Under the pieces are notes generated by a model. That model had not been told where the DNA came from. It saw only the letters and a program-made list of their open reading frames with translations, and ran no database searches. A stretch of DNA of 64,000 nt from an uncultured Crocinitomix sp. (lineage in GTDB: Bacteria; Bacteroidota; Bacteroidia; Flavobacteriales_D; Crocinitomicaceae). Positions within the stretch are counted from its first letter, which is position 1. Each line of letters starts with the position of its first letter. The DNA lies in NCBI GenBank assembly GCA_937136425.1, contig CAKZON010000070.1, forward strand, positions 267,711 through 331,710, given 5' to 3'. Both the position numbers and the translations under genes were made by a program. Positions 54,771 through 63,898 of this stretch are shown in pieces.

Positions 54771-57134
54771 TTAATCCACCGCTCCACCATGGTCATAATT
54801 TCGAGTTTTCCGATTTCGTGAAAAGTCATTATTTCTAAATATCTGATAATTCAAACTCAAAATAAAACCTCTTGTTTGGGATTGAAAAATCCACTTTTCG
54901 TTTTGTGTTAACATTGGTGTTTTTGTAAGCCTTAAAAACGAATTAATATTCAGTATATCAATTATGGTCAAATTTGCAGATAAACTGTTTTTCAAGAATT
55001 TCCCTCTTATTGCGAAATCAATTCTGTCTCTGGGAAGTACATAGTCAAAAGCATTTTGGCTTTTAAATGTATGACGATAACTAATATCTGCACGCCATAT
55101 TTTTCCAATATTGAATACGTTTTTAATCTGTGCCGAGGAGCTATATAATTTATCCCAATAAACTAAATCTGAATTATATATTTTAGTAAAGTAATAATTT
55201 GCAGTAACCGAACTTTGCCAAAAACCAGTTATTTTTTTTCGAATGCTAACTTCAATTCCAGTGGACGAATTATTACCTCCATTTACATTTTTCACAAACT
55301 GAATACCTTCTTGGGAAAACGAATCAACTCGTTGTATTATGTCCTGTCGAAAGCGGTAAAAAACAGTTGTTGAAAAGGTTACTTTCTTGTTTAGCAAACT
55401 ATAATTTAACTCTAAATTATTACCGTATTCGGGTAAAAGGGTTTGATTTCCTACGAAACTAAAATAGGGATTTCCAATACGGTATGGGTTAATATGGTTA
55501 AAATTGGGTCTTGTTATTCGTCGACTAATTCCTACATTTATTTTTTGATGTTTATTAAGTTCATAGCTCATGTGAACGGATGGAAACAAATCGGCAAAAG
55601 TATAAGCCGTATTTAATATGTTTCCAGAATTATTTCCAAATGATTGAAAATATTCAAACCTAATTCCATATTTCAGTTTGACTTTTTCCTTTAGCTTCGA
55701 AGTAAAACTTGTATAAATTGCATATACGTCTTCGTTATAATAAAATTGAGTATTTACATTACTTGAATCATTATTTTCAGAATAAACATAATCGGAATCT
55801 ATTTTTCTTCGGTTCCAACTTCCCCCTAATTCAATTTTAAGCCGTTTGGAAACTGGTAATGCATAATCTATGGACAATCGTTGTAATACATTATTATTAG
55901 CATAATACTCCTCAAAATTCAAAACGTCATTTTCATAATCTAAAACGGGAAAATCATTATTGTTTAAATCCATGTTGTAATCAATTTCTAAAAAGTGATT
56001 ATCTGCACTAAACTTGTACCGATAGTTTGCATTCAGCGTATTGGTATAATGAAAGTGGGATACAATCCTCAATCGATTTAATGCTTCTTGACCTGTTGGA
56101 TAATTATAAAACACCTCATTGTAAAAATCATGACGATTATCAATATAGTTCCAACTCAATGAAAATTCATTTTTCCCAAACAGTAACACATCAAAACCCA
56201 ATGTGAGTTTATCCACACTCCCATCAAATTTATTTGGTGCATAAATCTCTTCAATCATTCCTGTTTTATAAGTTCTTTCCAACCAATGTTTGCTATCCAT
56301 TTTCCTTTCACTTCTCCCATAGCTCCAACGAAAGTTGAGCTGTTTGAAGGAATAATTCCCATCAATTGCTGTATTGTATCTTTTGGTACCTACTCCTGCA
56401 TTCAAACTTAAGTTTAATCCCTTTTCCGTATTTTTTTTTAATATGATATTCAAAATACCAGATATACCATCCGCTTGATATTTAGCCGAAGGAGACGTGA
56501 TTATTTCTATTTTATCAATCGAAGAAGAAGGAATTTGAGACAAAACCTCAGAAGCAGATAAGCCTGAAGGCTTACCATTGATTAGTATCAAAACGTTGCT
56601 ATTCCCCCTAAGTGATATTTCACCTGTACTCAGGTCTGTCTGTATTTCAGGAACTTGATCAAAGAGTTCCAAAGCCGTAGCTCCTGTTTGTTGCAAATCC
56701 GAGCCAACATTGATAACTTTTCGGTCTATTAATTGCTCCGTCACTGTTCGTTCAACTTCTATTGTGACTTCATCAAGGAATACTTCATTACTTTCCAAAT
56801 ATATTTCCAGACTTTGATTAAAAGTGATCTCTTCTCGCAGTATGATTTTAGTTTGGTAACCAATAAATCCTATTCTCACTGAATCGAAATCACTTGCTAT
56901 GATTAACAAAAACTCTCCCTTGCTATCCGAAAGAGTTCCATCTATAATTGTATCATTTTTCAAAATAGCAACAGAGACATAGCTAATTGGAGTAAGAGAC
57001 TCTGAACCTATTATTTTTCCCTTAAACAAAAAGCTATTTTGTCCCAAAAGAACTTGCCCAGCCAAAAGAGAGAATGAGAACAGGATAAAACCCGTAATCT
57101 TATTGCTTTTGGAGATGAAAAATTTTAACTTCAT
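54771..57134 (-). CDS. TonB-receptor-like outer-membrane barrel
   Basis: The 787-residue product has a signal peptide (MKLKFFISKSNKITGFILF onward, ending GQ), a carboxypeptidase-regulatory-like domain (ISYVSVAILKNDTIIDGTLS), a plug (GATALELFDQVPEIQTDLST, LRGNSNVLILINGKPSGLSA) and a PF14905-like outer-membrane barrel. Its first residues match the start of giant protein B. It starts 43 nt after the SDR stop, so it is probably the last gene of the VOC-hydrolase-protease-SDR operon. Ligand unknown. Confidence 0.83.
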   Translation of the reverse strand: MKLKFFISKSNKITGFILFSFSLLAGQVLLGQNSFLFKGKIIGSESLTPISYVSVAILKNDTIIDGTLSDSKGEFLLIIASDFDSVRIGFIGYQTKIILREEITFNQSLEIYLESNEVFLDEVTIEVERTVTEQLIDRKVINVGSDLQQTGATALELFDQVPEIQTDLSTGEISLRGNSNVLILINGKPSGLSASEVLSQIPSSSIDKIEIITSPSAKYQADGISGILNIILKKNTEKGLNLSLNAGVGTKRYNTAIDGNYSFKQLNFRWSYGRSERKMDSKHWLERTYKTGMIEEIYAPNKFDGSVDKLTLGFDVLLFGKNEFSLSWNYIDNRHDFYNEVFYNYPTGQEALNRLRIVSHFHYTNTLNANYRYKFSADNHFLEIDYNMDLNNNDFPVLDYENDVLNFEEYYANNNVLQRLSIDYALPVSKRLKIELGGSWNRRKIDSDYVYSENNDSSNVNTQFYYNEDVYAIYTSFTSKLKEKVKLKYGIRFEYFQSFGNNSGNILNTAYTFADLFPSVHMSYELNKHQKINVGISRRITRPNFNHINPYRIGNPYFSFVGNQTLLPEYGNNLELNYSLLNKKVTFSTTVFYRFRQDIIQRVDSFSQEGIQFVKNVNGGNNSSTGIEVSIRKKITGFWQSSVTANYYFTKIYNSDLVYWDKLYSSSAQIKNVFNIGKIWRADISYRHTFKSQNAFDYVLPRDRIDFAIRGKFLKNSLSANLTIIDILNINSFLRLTKTPMLTQNEKWIFQSQTRGFILSLNYQIFRNNDFSRNRKTRNYDHGGAVD

Positions 57135-57176
57135 GTTTAATCGCTTAGCTACTGAATAGAATTTACTTTACATTTT

Positions 57177-57890
57177 TTATTCAAAAAAATGTGTTTTAAT
57201 GGGGTTGTTTTTAATAAAACCTCTACTTATTATATCCGCAAAAATATGAGGTTCACTATCATTTATTCCTTTGCAAATTCCAATCGCAACACTTTTTGGG
57301 GTTGATTTTTCTGTTGCTGTTTCTTCTGGAACCATGCTTGTATCAACATAGCCAATATATGTTGCCATTACCTTAATGTTTTTTTGTTCTAATTCTTCTC
57401 GAATTGTTTCAGTTAAGATGTGCGCTGCTGATTTTGAGGCACAATAAGTTCCTAGCCTCTTTACAATAGTTAATGCACCGAGGGATAAAATATTTACAAT
57501 TCCGGCGTTTTTTGATTTCTCTAAATGAGGTATAAAGGTATTGATCATATCAATCAGTCCTATATAATTGACCTTCATTTCCATTAAGGCTGCTTCGCTG
57601 CTTTTTTCAGCAATAAAAGGAACTTTAAATTCAACTCCAGCGTTATTAATAAGAAGGTTTGTATCCTGACATTTTGTTGCACATTTCTTTATTTTCTCCA
57701 AATTGGTAACATCCAATTCAATGGGAAAAACATTTTCAATATTTTTAAAAACTTGATTCAATTCTTCCAAATTCAATCCAGCCGCATATATTTTTTTTGC
57801 GCCTTTATTTAAACATTCATCTACCAGCGCTTTTCCAATTCCTCCGTTAGCACCTGTGATTAAAACTACGCTCTCTTTTATTTTCGTCAT
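57177..57890 (-). CDS. Short-chain dehydrogenase/reductase
   Basis: The 237-residue product is a classical SDR: TGANGGIG (12-19) binds the nucleotide, NNAG (82-85), catalytic S136, Y149 and K153 (TYCASKSAA). Residue 38-40 region (AAGLN) does not clearly tell NAD from NADP. The ATG overlaps the stop of the S41 protease frame as ATGA, and the 3' end has been copied upstream of both giant genes. Substrate unknown. Confidence 0.9.
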   Translation of the reverse strand: MTKIKESVVLITGANGGIGKALVDECLNKGAKKIYAAGLNLEELNQVFKNIENVFPIELDVTNLEKIKKCATKCQDTNLLINNAGVEFKVPFIAEKSSEAALMEMKVNYIGLIDMINTFIPHLEKSKNAGIVNILSLGALTIVKRLGTYCASKSAAHILTETIREELEQKNIKVMATYIGYVDTSMVPEETATEKSTPKSVAIGICKGINDSEPHIFADIISRGFIKNNPIKTHFFE

Positions 57891-59378
57891 AATTTTAGTA
57901 TGAATTTTGAATCAATTTTAGTATCAATTCTTTTTCTACATCTATACTCTTCAAATGAGGATTGAATAGGGTAATCTGGTATCACGCCACGTCCAATCGG
58001 AATACTTTTATCGTTTACATCTACTACAAATTTTAGTAGTGGTATTCTAATTCTCATCTTAGAATTTGGCAGTGTTACATTGAGCCCAAAACCACTAGTT
58101 TGTCCGTAAAACCCTCCTGTTGTTTCTTCTCCTATAAAAACGGCATCTGTTTTATCTTTTAACAGTGCTGCGAATTCAGAACCTCCAGAGTACGTTTTAC
58201 CAGAAGTTATTACATAAAACCTTTCCGTTAAAGGGATTTTCTTTTGGTGGTTCTACCGTCATAAATTCTTTTTTCCGCAAATATCTTCCATCATTTTCTA
58301 AATAGAACTCGTTTTCCATATCCTTTTCAAATTCACTCTGTTTTTCTGGTGTATTGTATTGTGCATACTCAAGAAATGAAAAGGTTAATGAATTGGCTTG
58401 GACATATTTGTATTTTGAATAGGGCTTGTTTGTTAAGTATGAAAACACATAGTCTTCATATCCTTCTGTTCCACCAGAATTATTTCTAATATCGATTATT
58501 AGGTTATCTATTTGCGCTTTTTCTATTGCTATGAATACACTATCAATTTTTGAAGAAAACAGATTAAAAACTACTTCCTCGTCACCTTCTTTATCATAGT
58601 AAGTATATCTAAATGAATGAATGGACAAATGGGCGGTATTTCTTTTTTTATCAATATTGAGTTCAATGGGCTTATTAAAACTTGGTCTTTCAATTTGGTT
58701 CTCAATTTCTCTATACATTTTTGAAGAAACCGAATTCGCAGTAATTATTGATGTTTTATTTGTTTCTGGGTTTACAATCTCCAACTTATTGATTGCTTTA
58801 TTTTCAAAAAAATCAGCATAATAGTATGCCAACCCTGCGTAATCTATACTGAATCTTATTTTTCCAGTCGTAATATTTCCATCAGCATATTTAGGTGTAA
58901 GATTTAAAATGATATCAATTATTTTTACAGTAGAAATGTTGTTTATTTTTGAAAGAACCTGCCCTTTTGTTTTATGATTTTCTATATCGTTTAATATATA
59001 AAGCTTGTTATCAAGCATCTTTACGGTTAATGGTAAGATCAATGCTTTTTCATTAAAATATTCTCCTATATCTCTTGACGAACCAATTCTACAATGGCCT
59101 TCTTTTGTTGCTGTTACTATTTTAGATGTTATTTTAAAAAACTCATAGGAATTCATTCCTTCTTTTATTTCCGCTCTTTGGTTAGTTACTAGGCTATCAA
59201 AATCTGCAATTGTAGTATACCAATACAATCCAGTATGGGCTTCTTTTAGGGATAAAATTAATAAGTCATAATCTGTCAATAATTCTTGTTGTGTGTAAGT
59301 TTTTAATATGGTGTCTTTTTGAGAATAAGACAATTGGCTTATTATAATGAGTGCTAGGGATGTTATTATAAATTTCAT
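57887..59378 (-). pseudogene. S41 (tail-specific/IRBP-like) protease broken by a frameshift
   Basis: The 5' part (58197-59378, 393 residues) has a signal peptide and an S41 N-terminal region but stops after NPFNGKVLCNNFW. In the next frame the coding sequence resumes as YVITSGKTYSGGSEFA, the catalytic-Ser region of S41, then FIGEETTGGFYGQTSGFGLN with the catalytic Lys-side motif and PIGRGVIPDYPIQ, to a TGA overlapping the SDR ATG. Removing one base from the AAAA run at 58216-58219 (plus strand) restores a ~496-residue enzyme. Sequencing error, phase variation or true loss are all possible. Confidence 0.85.
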
Positions 59379-60247
59379 GGGAGTAGCTTTTTATGGATTA
59401 ATTTCACAAACTTTGTTGTGTTTTCTAATTCTGGAAAATGTCCACAATCTTCAAATTCTACAATTTCACAATTAGGGATATGTTCTTGAATAGAATTAAT
59501 ATTTGTTTTTCTATGTGTAAAGTCTTTACTCCCCCAGATAAGTGTTGTAGGTGTTTTTGTAATGTATAGATTTGATTCTTTATCTCGTATTAATCCTTGG
59601 ACAAGTCCGGATAGGCAAAAGCATGCTCCATTGTGCAACGCCTGAATTGCCGTTTTCTGGTAAGGTTTCTTTGCTGTTTGTTTGGGTAAAGCATAATTAT
59701 ACCACAATTTGGCAAATTTCTTGTTGGAGAAGAGGTTTGAAATTTGGCCAATTATAGGACTTTTTAAAACGGCAGGAATTGATTTATCAGTCCATTCCAC
59801 CATTGCCTGAATAGAGGGGGTTTGTGACAAAAACAATTGATTAATTTTTTCAGGAAATAATTCTGCCATTTTTATGGCATAAAAACCATTGGAACACGAA
59901 AACAAAAGTGAAGCCTTATCTATTTGCAATAAATTCATTAATTCATCAATAAGTTGTGCTCCTTTTTTAATGGAATAATCGTAATTTGAATTCGGATAAG
60001 AAAATCCTATTCCTGGATATTCAAAGGAGACGACTCTAAAGTTTTTGGAAAGCTCAACTATTAATTTTTCTTGATGCTCAATTACATTTGGTCCATCTGG
60101 AACGGTAATAATTACAGGCATATTACTTTGTGTGTCTAACATTCTAATATTTCCATATTGTGTAGAAATTATCTTAGTATTAGATTTCCAAGCGATTGAT
60201 TTTGTCTTGAATCCATATCGAATTATGTCTATAAAATTACCATTCAT
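59375..60247 (-). CDS. Alpha/beta hydrolase
   Basis: The 290-residue product has the alpha/beta-hydrolase fold: nucleophile S119 in FSCSNGF (usual GxSxG with the first Gly replaced by S117), acid D in WGSKDFTHRK (~243) and H in EDCGHFPELE (~270). The oxyanion-side motif is VPDGPNVIEHQ in place of HG. No signal peptide. Its stop overlaps the S41 protease ATG, and its ATG overlaps the VOC gene stop (each ATGA), so it is translationally coupled. Substrate unknown; an ester, lactone or peptide link is possible. Confidence 0.85.
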   Translation of the reverse strand: MNGNFIDIIRYGFKTKSIAWKSNTKIISTQYGNIRMLDTQSNMPVIITVPDGPNVIEHQEKLIVELSKNFRVVSFEYPGIGFSYPNSNYDYSIKKGAQLIDELMNLLQIDKASLLFSCSNGFYAIKMAELFPEKINQLFLSQTPSIQAMVEWTDKSIPAVLKSPIIGQISNLFSNKKFAKLWYNYALPKQTAKKPYQKTAIQALHNGACFCLSGLVQGLIRDKESNLYITKTPTTLIWGSKDFTHRKTNINSIQEHIPNCEIVEFEDCGHFPELENTTKFVKLIHKKLLP

Positions 60248-60936
60248 AGACTTTTGTATTGAATATCAATTTTATTATCACCTTCAAAAAGGTTCAAAAT
60301 AGTATCGTCGCATAGTTCTTTTATCAGCGGGATTAATTCTTCTGTTGTACCAAATGATACATCCGAAATTTGAGTTATGCCATTTGGGTGTACAAAATTT
60401 TTCGGTTTTGGATCAATAGTAAAATAGGTCATTAAAAAAGGAATACCAATTTCATCAGGAAACAAAACTTTATATTTTAAAAGTCTGTTTTTTGTATCGC
60501 GTCTTTTGTTTTTGATTTCGAAATATTTCTGCCCCTGTTTTTTAAGAATTTTCTTTTCGTGCTTAAAATTAGTTTCATAGTTCTCAAGTGCTAAACCAAT
60601 GAATCCTTCTTTTTGATTTTTCCATATTTCCATTCGCTGAACTACTTTTTCCTTCCGTATTAATTTCAACGCAATTTTCGTAGCAGTTGGCAAATTAGTG
60701 GGCTCGTACAGTTCTACATAAGGACCATTTGAAAAATAAATCAAAGCATTATACGGATCTTTCGATTTACCGTACTCTACTTTAAAGCCTTCATTTCTAA
60801 ATTTACAAACCGCCGAATCCAAATTATTAACTTTATATAATAAGTGACTAACTTTCATATTCGCTTCGTTTACTTGACAAAAAGTGGAGTTAATACATTT
60901 TACAAGAAATAATAGAGACAATATATTTTTCAACAT
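60244..60936 (-). CDS. VOC/glyoxalase-like protein
   Basis: The 230-residue product has a VOC-type start at residues ~26-80 (MKVSHLLYKVNNLDSAVCKF, then YVELYEPTN), with His at the usual first metal position, and a longer second half (PKNFVHPNGITQISDVSF). The annotated start gives a short hydrophobic N-terminus (ILSLLFLVKCINSTFCQ), perhaps a signal; an internal Met at residue 27 would give a cytoplasmic VOC protein. It is the first gene of a four-overlap operon. Substrate unknown. Confidence 0.65.
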   Translation of the reverse strand: MLKNILSLLFLVKCINSTFCQVNEANMKVSHLLYKVNNLDSAVCKFRNEGFKVEYGKSKDPYNALIYFSNGPYVELYEPTNLPTATKIALKLIRKEKVVQRMEIWKNQKEGFIGLALENYETNFKHEKKILKKQGQKYFEIKNKRRDTKNRLLKYKVLFPDEIGIPFLMTYFTIDPKPKNFVHPNGITQISDVSFGTTEELIPLIKELCDDTILNLFEGDNKIDIQYKSL

Positions 60937-61086
60937 CCGTTATTCTAATAAGTAAAAGAAGATCTTTTATCACACTAACTAAACACAGGACTAATATACC
61001 CCTTCACCCAAACAAGAGTTAGCTAAAAAAGGCATTTAACTAATCCATTCGGCCATGCCTATTGATAATTAGGTGCTCTTGAATAA

Positions 61087-61605
61087 TTAACTGAGGGCAT
61101 CTAACTCATAAAACTGTGATTTAACCTTATCTTTCAAGTCCTTTAAACAAATAGCTAGCTCTACCTCTTGTTGTGTCCCAATTAAATACTTTTCGCCATT
61201 TATGAGTTCTAACTGTAATCCAATGTTTCCTTTAATATTGTATACCGTACCATATTTTGTAAAAAATCGAATTCCCCACCCCCCAACAAAATCATACTTA
61301 ATAATTTTAGCAGACTTAATATCATCCCAGTCAATTTTCTTTTTGACAAATGGGTAAAAATGGATCAATACATTTTGGGAAGTAATAATTGTTGTTAATC
61401 TTAATACTATAAAAAAAAGAATTAGTCCAAAAACAACTATTAGAGAGGCGATTATCTTTCCAATCGAGAATTCTACACTCTCATCTATAAAATAAGGTTT
61501 AATTATATAGAAAACGGAACATGCCGCAACTCCAATTAAGATGAGCCACAGCCACCATTGTGTAAATTTCTGAACCTCTTTAAACACTCCAAATTTTTTT
61601 TTCAT
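61087..61605 (-). CDS. Membrane protein with bacterial PH-like domain
   Basis: The 172-residue product has two membrane segments (residues ~17-36 and ~47-67) followed by a PH-like domain with IIKYDFVGGWGIRFFTKYGT, typical of the bPH group, and LINGEKYLIGTQ. Function unknown. It stands 30 nt before the ChaN-like gene stop with no clear terminator between. Confidence 0.65.
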   Translation of the reverse strand: MKKKFGVFKEVQKFTQWWLWLILIGVAACSVFYIIKPYFIDESVEFSIGKIIASLIVVFGLILFFIVLRLTTIITSQNVLIHFYPFVKKKIDWDDIKSAKIIKYDFVGGWGIRFFTKYGTVYNIKGNIGLQLELINGEKYLIGTQQEVELAICLKDLKDKVKSQFYELDALS

Positions 61606-61636
61606 TAATAGATCTAATTTTATTTAGATTGTCTGT

Positions 61637-62938
61637 TTATTTTTTTTCACCTTGATCCGGGACAATCAAATTTGGCGTAACACCATCATCAAGTGGTAGA
61701 ATTAGCTGAAAGTCATACCCTTCAATAAGTTCTCTTATCCTGTGAAAATCTCCATTTTGGGGTAGATAAATCAAGTTTTCAAGTAAGTCATTTCTTATAC
61801 TCTTTAAATCTATGAGCGTCCATTCACTTTTTTTTCCGAATTGTAAAAAGACCTTTTCTCTTTTGATTTTTATACTTTCACTCTTCATATTGTCTTGCAT
61901 TTCTCCCGAATAATTATGATATCTAACCGCAGAATTAATATTTGTACAAACCGAACCATTTTTTACGGCCATATTTTCTAATAAATGGCCCAAGTCATAC
62001 GCGGCGTTGGATATAATTTGAGAAGCGTGCATTTGACCAACCTTTACAAAAACTTTAGGAGAGTCAGCTTCCTTATACTTTTTCAAGAAGTTATTACGCA
62101 TATAACTAATCCTATCTTGATGAGACCCTTTTCGCCAATTACAATAGATATTCCAACTTACTTTCAAGTCATTTAAAATGGTAATTGCTTGATTATTCTG
62201 AGTTTTTTCTACCGCCTTGCAATACTCAATAAATGCGGGATCCTCACTTATTGATTCGAAAATAGCATCAGCCTTGCCTTCTTTTTTGAGTGTAGGTCTT
62301 GCTAGCATCCATTTTTCTACAAGTTGATCAAGGTGCACTTTTAGCTCTCTTATTTTATCTGAATTTAAATTATCACTTATCAATAGTCGTTCTATTTCAT
62401 CTGTGAAGTAAAAAATCGAATAGTAATATTCCTGATCAAGACCCCAAAAATGCATTTTATATTTTGCCATTGTCCTTAGAAATTCGGCATCTTCAACACC
62501 CCCAAAAAAGGGAATCACTTCTCGTTGTATTCTAGGATGGTAGTATTTACTATTAAATTTCTTCAAATGTTCTACGGTCTCAGACCAAGGAGAAGATAAC
62601 CGTTTTAATATTTCAGCTGTATTTGGTCCTACTTCGAATGCGGATGTTGAGAACTGATTTTCAGCCATTATTGGAACGAGGGAATTTACAAGGTATGAGG
62701 TTTGTTTAGAGTTGTGTAACTCTCCAAGTATGACAAATTGAGACTCTTTAAATAGTTTAGTTATTACTGGCTTTCCAGTTCCTAAAATCTTTCCATGGTT
62801 GATGGTAAAGTACGAGACCTTACTGGATACATATGCCGAGTCTAATAGAGGAGTTTTTTGAATTCCCGTTTGACATAGAATTTTATTAAAAGTCAACAGA
62901 ACAATTTGTGTTAAGAGTATTAGAATGTGCCTTTTCAT
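61637..62938 (-). CDS. Secreted ChaN/erythromycin-esterase-like (TIKI superfamily) protein
   Basis: The 433-residue product has a signal peptide (HILILLTQIVLLTFNKILCQ) and VILGELHNSKQTSYL near residue 70, the GExH-type motif of the EreA/ChaN/TraB superfamily, followed by an acidic FEVGP. Later KVFVKVGQMHAS supplies a second conserved His. Members include heme-binding lipoproteins and proteases; no assignment beyond superfamily is possible. No lipobox is seen. Confidence 0.55.
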   Translation of the reverse strand: MKRHILILLTQIVLLTFNKILCQTGIQKTPLLDSAYVSSKVSYFTINHGKILGTGKPVITKLFKESQFVILGELHNSKQTSYLVNSLVPIMAENQFSTSAFEVGPNTAEILKRLSSPWSETVEHLKKFNSKYYHPRIQREVIPFFGGVEDAEFLRTMAKYKMHFWGLDQEYYYSIFYFTDEIERLLISDNLNSDKIRELKVHLDQLVEKWMLARPTLKKEGKADAIFESISEDPAFIEYCKAVEKTQNNQAITILNDLKVSWNIYCNWRKGSHQDRISYMRNNFLKKYKEADSPKVFVKVGQMHASQIISNAAYDLGHLLENMAVKNGSVCTNINSAVRYHNYSGEMQDNMKSESIKIKREKVFLQFGKKSEWTLIDLKSIRNDLLENLIYLPQNGDFHRIRELIEGYDFQLILPLDDGVTPNLIVPDQGEKK

Positions 62939-62950
62939 GCAAGAAATAGT

Positions 62951-63508
62951 TCAAGTCAAATAATATTCAATTATTCGAATTATAAGAAAAAAAGTAAAGG
63001 CAATTACTAGCTTGACTATACGCTTTGATTTTTGATCATTTTTTGATTTTTTGCGGATCAATTTTTTGAATGCCTCAGTAATATGTTTTTTGTTCAACCA
63101 TAAAATGAACAGTAAAATAATTTGGTAAAAGATGGCGGCCTTAAGCGCAGGAACACCATAAAAATAATCTTGCAAAACAATATTTATTAAAATTATTGAT
63201 GTGAATAAACAGCCAATTACCCTTGTTCTTTTAATTAGAATTAAAGTTGCACCTATAGCTTCAAACAATCCTAATAAAATAACATATGGAGTTGAGTAAC
63301 TATAAAAAAACCACATCAGTTTAAAGCCGCTTAATTCAGAAACAAAAACCTCTGATTGCATGTCAAAATCGAATTGAATTGGTTTCATAAAGCCATAGAC
63401 ATACATAGCTAAGACTACAACCCAACTCAGTGCATTTTCGACTATTTCAATTTTATCCCTTTCATTAAAATCCATCTCATTAATTACTTTTTTCACCATC
63501 ACAACCAC
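62951..63508 (-). CDS. DoxX-like membrane protein
   Basis: The 185-residue product has four membrane segments (about 30-48, 70-93, 100-118, 127-147) with MYVYGFMKPIQF near the first, resembling DoxX-like proteins. The ATG could also be at Met12 (MDFNERDK). Function unknown. It starts 34 nt after the next gene's stop. Confidence 0.55.
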   Translation of the reverse strand: MVVMVKKVINEMDFNERDKIEIVENALSWVVVLAMYVYGFMKPIQFDFDMQSEVFVSELSGFKLMWFFYSYSTPYVILLGLFEAIGATLILIKRTRVIGCLFTSIILINIVLQDYFYGVPALKAAIFYQIILLFILWLNKKHITEAFKKLIRKKSKNDQKSKRIVKLVIAFTFFLIIRIIEYYLT

Positions 63509-63542
63509 CTGTTAGCGAGGGGTTTAATTAATTTTTATAATG

Positions 63543-63896
63543 TTAGATTTTAATTAAGAAGAGAACAGCAAAGAAAACTTCGTATAATACCATTCTCAAG
63601 TTTCTTAAAGAATAACTTTCATCAACAAAAAAAGAGATCACTCTAAAAAAAGCTGCCATTGCCCAACCTATACCCAAACAATAAAAAACTGATTCAGATT
63701 GACTCCAAATTGCATACCCTCCTAATCCTAACATCCATCCACCATAAACAGCTCTCAATTCTGAAACTCCCCTGGGACCTTTGGGAAATACTCCTACAAT
63801 TTTCGCCATTAAGTAGGGTTTAACAATCGCTAATATCCCAAAAAATGCTGTGAAAGAAGCTCCAACTAGAGCTGGTAAATTATTCATTGAGTACAT
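63543..63896 (-). CDS. DUF4345-like membrane protein
   Basis: The 117-residue product has four membrane helices: LPALVGASFTAFFGILAIV, then GVSELRAVYGGWMLGLGGYA, VFYCLGIGWAMAAFFRVISF and a last helix ending FAVLFLIKI. The ELRAVYGGWMLGLG motif is typical of DUF4345. Function unknown. The ATG at 63896 or Met4 (63887) are both possible. Confidence 0.65.
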   Translation of the reverse strand: MYSMNNLPALVGASFTAFFGILAIVKPYLMAKIVGVFPKGPRGVSELRAVYGGWMLGLGGYAIWSQSESVFYCLGIGWAMAAFFRVISFFVDESYSLRNLRMVLYEVFFAVLFLIKI

Positions 63897-63898
63897 TT

